From contig CANLBN010000001.1 of NCBI GenBank assembly GCA_947488935.1, positions 620,001 through 684,000 of the forward strand: DNA of 64,000 bases, read 5' to 3'. Shown one piece after another: positions 60,770-64,000 of the stretch (its first letter is position 1; every line of letters starts with the position of its first letter). This stretch comes from an uncultured Pseudomonadales bacterium (GTDB taxonomy: Bacteria > Pseudomonadota > Gammaproteobacteria > Pseudomonadales > Cellvibrionaceae). Below the pieces are notes generated by a model that saw nothing but the letters and a program-made list of their open reading frames with translations, searched no databases and had not been told where the DNA came from. The translations under genes and the position numbers were made by a program.

Positions 60770-61492
60770 TTATTGAGCCAAGGTTAACTTTCCAGCGGCT
60801 GTGATAGCGCCTATGGGTAGGCGTTGGGCAATAACGACCCACTCCTTAATATTGGGGTTTCCTGCAATTTCTTTAGAGAGTGTTTTACTCTCACCCTTCC
60901 AGCTACCAAGGTCAGATACATATTCAATAGGGTTGTGGTAGTGGAGCTTTTTGCCGCCATTTTCACCGCTGGCAATGGGTAAAAAGTGTGAACCTGACGT
61001 ACCTATCAACAATAACTGTTGTTGTTGGTTGGTATCGATTTTAGGTAGGCTAATTTCAATTTCGTCACTATTGATAGAAAGGTTAATACGTTGCAGTGGT
61101 GTGTGCTCATTAGAGACGTCTATTATTCGACTAACCCGCGAGGCGCGCGAGCCAACAGCACCATAGCGACCACTAACGACCATCTGTGGCGTATAAACAC
61201 CTGGATTGCCTCGTAGGTGTGCTTGGTAATTACGTTGGCGGTTGTCACAAAATTGATGAGAGAAGGTATCTCTCCAGCCAAGATAATTCCAATAAGTAAC
61301 GTGGCACGATAGTGCAATGGTATTTTCTTGGTGTTTAAGCTCACCTAAAAACTCATCAGCTGGTGGGCAGGAGTAGCAGCCTTGGCTGGTAAACAGTTCA
61401 ACGACAACGGGCGAGTCGGACTCAGCAAAACTATTGCTCTGAAAGCTAGCAACCAATATAAATAATAGAGTACTTACAATGCGATAATTCAT
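60770..61492 (-). CDS. Secreted DUF1223 family protein
   Basis: 240 residues. A signal peptide (to about residue 23, SFA) precedes the thioredoxin-like segment VVVELFTSQGCYSCPPADEFL with Cys39 and Cys42, the DUF1223 signature. YWNYLGWRDTFSHQFCDNRQRNY and VYTPQMVVSGRYGAVGS are further family segments. Probably periplasmic; its redox activity is plausible from CxxC but not shown. It stands alone, divergent from coaD. Confidence 0.88.
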   Translation of the reverse strand: MNYRIVSTLLFILVASFQSNSFAESDSPVVVELFTSQGCYSCPPADEFLGELKHQENTIALSCHVTYWNYLGWRDTFSHQFCDNRQRNYQAHLRGNPGVYTPQMVVSGRYGAVGSRASRVSRIIDVSNEHTPLQRINLSINSDEIEISLPKIDTNQQQQLLLIGTSGSHFLPIASGENGGKKLHYHNPIEYVSDLGSWKGESKTLSKEIAGNPNIKEWVVIAQRLPIGAITAAGKLTLAQ

Positions 61493-61614
61493 GAAACCTT
61501 CTTCTTATATTGTTAACTTATAGGGTAGTACAGTTTAAAAAATGTGCTTCTTGGTACTATTAGGGATATTGAGCTTAGATACTTGCTTTCCTAAAAGAGT
61601 TCAATTGTTTATGA

Positions 61615-62121
<507 letters not shown>

Positions 62122-62147
62122 ATAATAGGTTGTTGTGCCTATAAGCC

Positions 62148-64000
62148 TTAGCTGCGTTCGCGGCTAATTTTTTCGACGGCGCGCAGGCCACGGATCCGGC
62201 GCATAATATCGGCGAGATGCACACGGTTTTTAACCCCTAGGGTCATACGGATTTGATTACGGTTAGGATCTTGTTCTTTGTATTGTATTCTTTCGATATT
62301 GGCGCCCATTACAGTAATGCGGCTGGCGAGTTCTGCAAAAATACCTCGATTAGACTCAACAGAAATTAACAAATCGACGGGAAACTCGCCACTAACCTCA
62401 GGTGACCAGCTCACCTCATTAATCTTTTCGGGACGTTGCCTTGTATCAACAATATTTTTGCAGGTATCTAAGTGAATTGTGAGTCCTTTACCAGGCACAA
62501 TCATGCCGATAATAGGGTCGCCGGGAATCGGGTGGCAACAGCGTGCCAAAGTGATCATGGTGCCGTCGGTAGAATCGATCGTTAGCGGTGATTCAACATG
62601 AGTTGCAATATCGTTTGCACGCTCTGGCACAAGTAATTTAGCAACGGAGTTAGACATTCGTTTGCCAAGCCCAATTTCTGTTAATAGCTGATCAAGGCTT
62701 TTGCACTCTAGCTCAGCATAGGTTTTAGCGAATTGCTCAGCACTGATGTCGTCGAGAGCAACATTAATATGGGCTAGCGTGCGAACTAGCATACGCCTGC
62801 CAAGGTCGATGGCGTCCTGTTGTTGATTACTTTTAAGTGCATTATGAATCGCACTGCGTGCTTTACTGGTTTTAACAGTATTGAGCCAAAGTGCCCTAGG
62901 TCGTGCATCTTCGTGGGTAATAATATGCACGAGCTGGCCGTTTTCTAAGGGTTGTGATAGTGATGCAAGGCGGTTATTGATGCGACAAGAGACACAGCTA
63001 TTACCTATCTCGGTGTGAATCGAGTAGGCAAAATCAACAGGTGTTGCACCACTGGGTAGCTCAATAATTTTGCCCTTGGGTGAGAATACAAACACCTCAT
63101 CAGAGAAAAAGTCGTTACGTACATGCTCGATAAATTCTAAAGAATTACCTGCGTTTTGCTGTAACTCCAGCAAGTTATTCACCCAGCGCCTCGCACGTGA
63201 CTGGCTGGTATGGTCCTCTTCAGATTTATACAGCCAATGCGCTGCAATGCCCGAGCCTGCTATGGCATCCATCTCTTTAGTGCGAATTTGCACTTCGATG
63301 GGAATGTTTTCAACGCCGTGGAGTACTGTATGGATAGACTGATAGCCGTTGGCCTTAGGAATAGCAATATAATCTTTAAAGCGATCGGGGATTGGCTTAT
63401 ACAACATATGCGCCGCGCCCAAGGTTTTATAACAGGACTCGACATCGTCGGTAATAATGCGAAAGGCAAATACATCGGTGATGTCACGAAACTTCTTTTT
63501 ACCCTGTAGCTTTCTATAAATGCCATATAGGTGTTTTTCGCGGCCTATTACGGTCGCCTCGATCCCCCAGCGTTGTAGCTGATTCTCAAGGGACTCTTTA
63601 ATGTGATTAACTAATTCTTTTTGCTTGTTGCGCACCATGCTAACGGCTGCGCGTAGACGCCTTGCTCTGAGTGGGTAAAGTGCTTCAAAGCCTCTGTCTT
63701 CAAACTCTACACGTAAATCCTGCATGCCAAGTCTGCCAGCAATCCGTGCATAAATATCCAATGTTTCGCGGGCAACGCGGCGACGCTTAACGGGTTTTAG
63801 TGGCCCAAGTGTACGCATGTTGTGTAGCCTATCGGCGAGCTTCACGATAATCACGCGTATATCTTTGGCCATAGCAAGGGCCATTTTTTCAAAGTTTTTC
63901 GCTTGCTTTTCTTCTTGGCTAGCAAATTCGATATGGGTAAGTTTGCTGACACCATCAACTAGCAAAGCAACGGTCTCGCCAAACTCTTCGGTGAGTTCCT
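62148..64000 (-). CDS. spoT: Bifunctional (p)ppGpp synthetase/hydrolase SpoT, 5' end outside window
   Basis: At least 617 residues are present; the frame continues past base 64000, so the N-terminal HD hydrolase domain is only partly included (TEEFGETVALLVDGVSKL). The synthetase domain has EKHLYGIYRKLQGKK and the RFKD motif (RxKD type, as in bifunctional Rel/SpoT rather than the ExDD of RelA), then the TGS domain, a zinc-binding ARCCHPIPGD segment and a C-terminal ACT domain. It balances (p)ppGpp made under nutrient stress. Convergent with coaD. Confidence 0.95.
   Translation of the reverse strand, partial: ELTEEFGETVALLVDGVSKLTHIEFASQEEKQAKNFEKMALAMAKDIRVIIVKLADRLHNMRTLGPLKPVKRRRVARETLDIYARIAGRLGMQDLRVEFEDRGFEALYPLRARRLRAAVSMVRNKQKELVNHIKESLENQLQRWGIEATVIGREKHLYGIYRKLQGKKKFRDITDVFAFRIITDDVESCYKTLGAAHMLYKPIPDRFKDYIAIPKANGYQSIHTVLHGVENIPIEVQIRTKEMDAIAGSGIAAHWLYKSEEDHTSQSRARRWVNNLLELQQNAGNSLEFIEHVRNDFFSDEVFVFSPKGKIIELPSGATPVDFAYSIHTEIGNSCVSCRINNRLASLSQPLENGQLVHIITHEDARPRALWLNTVKTSKARSAIHNALKSNQQQDAIDLGRRMLVRTLAHINVALDDISAEQFAKTYAELECKSLDQLLTEIGLGKRMSNSVAKLLVPERANDIATHVESPLTIDSTDGTMITLARCCHPIPGDPIIGMIVPGKGLTIHLDTCKNIVDTRQRPEKINEVSWSPEVSGEFPVDLLISVESNRGIFAELASRITVMGANIERIQYKEQDPNRNQIRMTLGVKNRVHLADIMRRIRGLRAVEKISRERS

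Overview
The window is about 64 kb of compact, moderately AT-rich chromosomal DNA from a gammaproteobacterium. Gene content and order resemble Pseudomonas: lptM-lysA-dapF, the hemW-to-pilTU block, gshB-pilGHIJK-chpABC, crc next to pyrE, coaBC-algC-argB, and ubiK/glnK/amtB/sutA. Base composition and several rearranged junctions point instead to a marine relative such as the Cellvibrionales/Spongiibacteraceae. The genus is inference. No rRNA, tRNA, CRISPR array, insertion sequence, prophage or resistance island was recognised.

Layout. (1) 1-5850: a nitronate monooxygenase-like gene, ubiK, then a nitrogen block in which two P-II genes flank an ammonium transporter. A textbook sigma-54 promoter with upstream NtrC-type sites precedes the first P-II gene. 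The RNA polymerase-binding regulator sutA and a DUF711 gene follow. (2) 5870-9900: lptM-lysA-dapF-DUF484 and an EamA transporter. (3) 9980-16480, minus strand: proC-side operon yggS, proC, yggT, metX, metW, DUF4426, rdgB, hemW. (4) 16780-34530: type IV pilus control. It holds the retraction ATPases pilT and pilU, then gshB-tonB-yqgE-ruvX, then the Chp chemosensory operon pilGHIJK-chpABC. (5) 34730-37720: crc, pyrE, a secreted coiled-coil protein and slmA. (6) 37950-46640: argB, membrane-anchored algC, coaBC, radC, an accessory membrane protein and AraC regulator, rpmB, rpmG, mutM. (7) 46840-53040: a chemoreceptor, purC flanked by diverged repeats, two unannotated small ORFs, a TauE-type transporter and an outer-membrane beta-barrel. 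(8) 53040-64000: cyaA with cyaY, yifB, rep, cytochrome c5, DUF1223, coaD and the 3' part of spoT, which runs off the right edge.

Functional links. PilG/PilH/ChpA signalling and cAMP made by CyaA are known in Pseudomonas to control type IV pili, whose retraction motors PilT/PilU are encoded here. A CRP-like palindrome just upstream of cyaA suggests feedback. The nitrogen block looks NtrC-controlled, while the second P-II gene lies behind a terminator.

Most of the window is conserved housekeeping sequence. The least explained parts are the 50.3-51.1 kb interval (nested inverted repeats, a repeat copy and two tiny ORFs), the repeats around purC, a 15-bp palindrome upstream of slmA, and architectural departures in ChpA and PilJ. 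No clearly new system is demonstrated.
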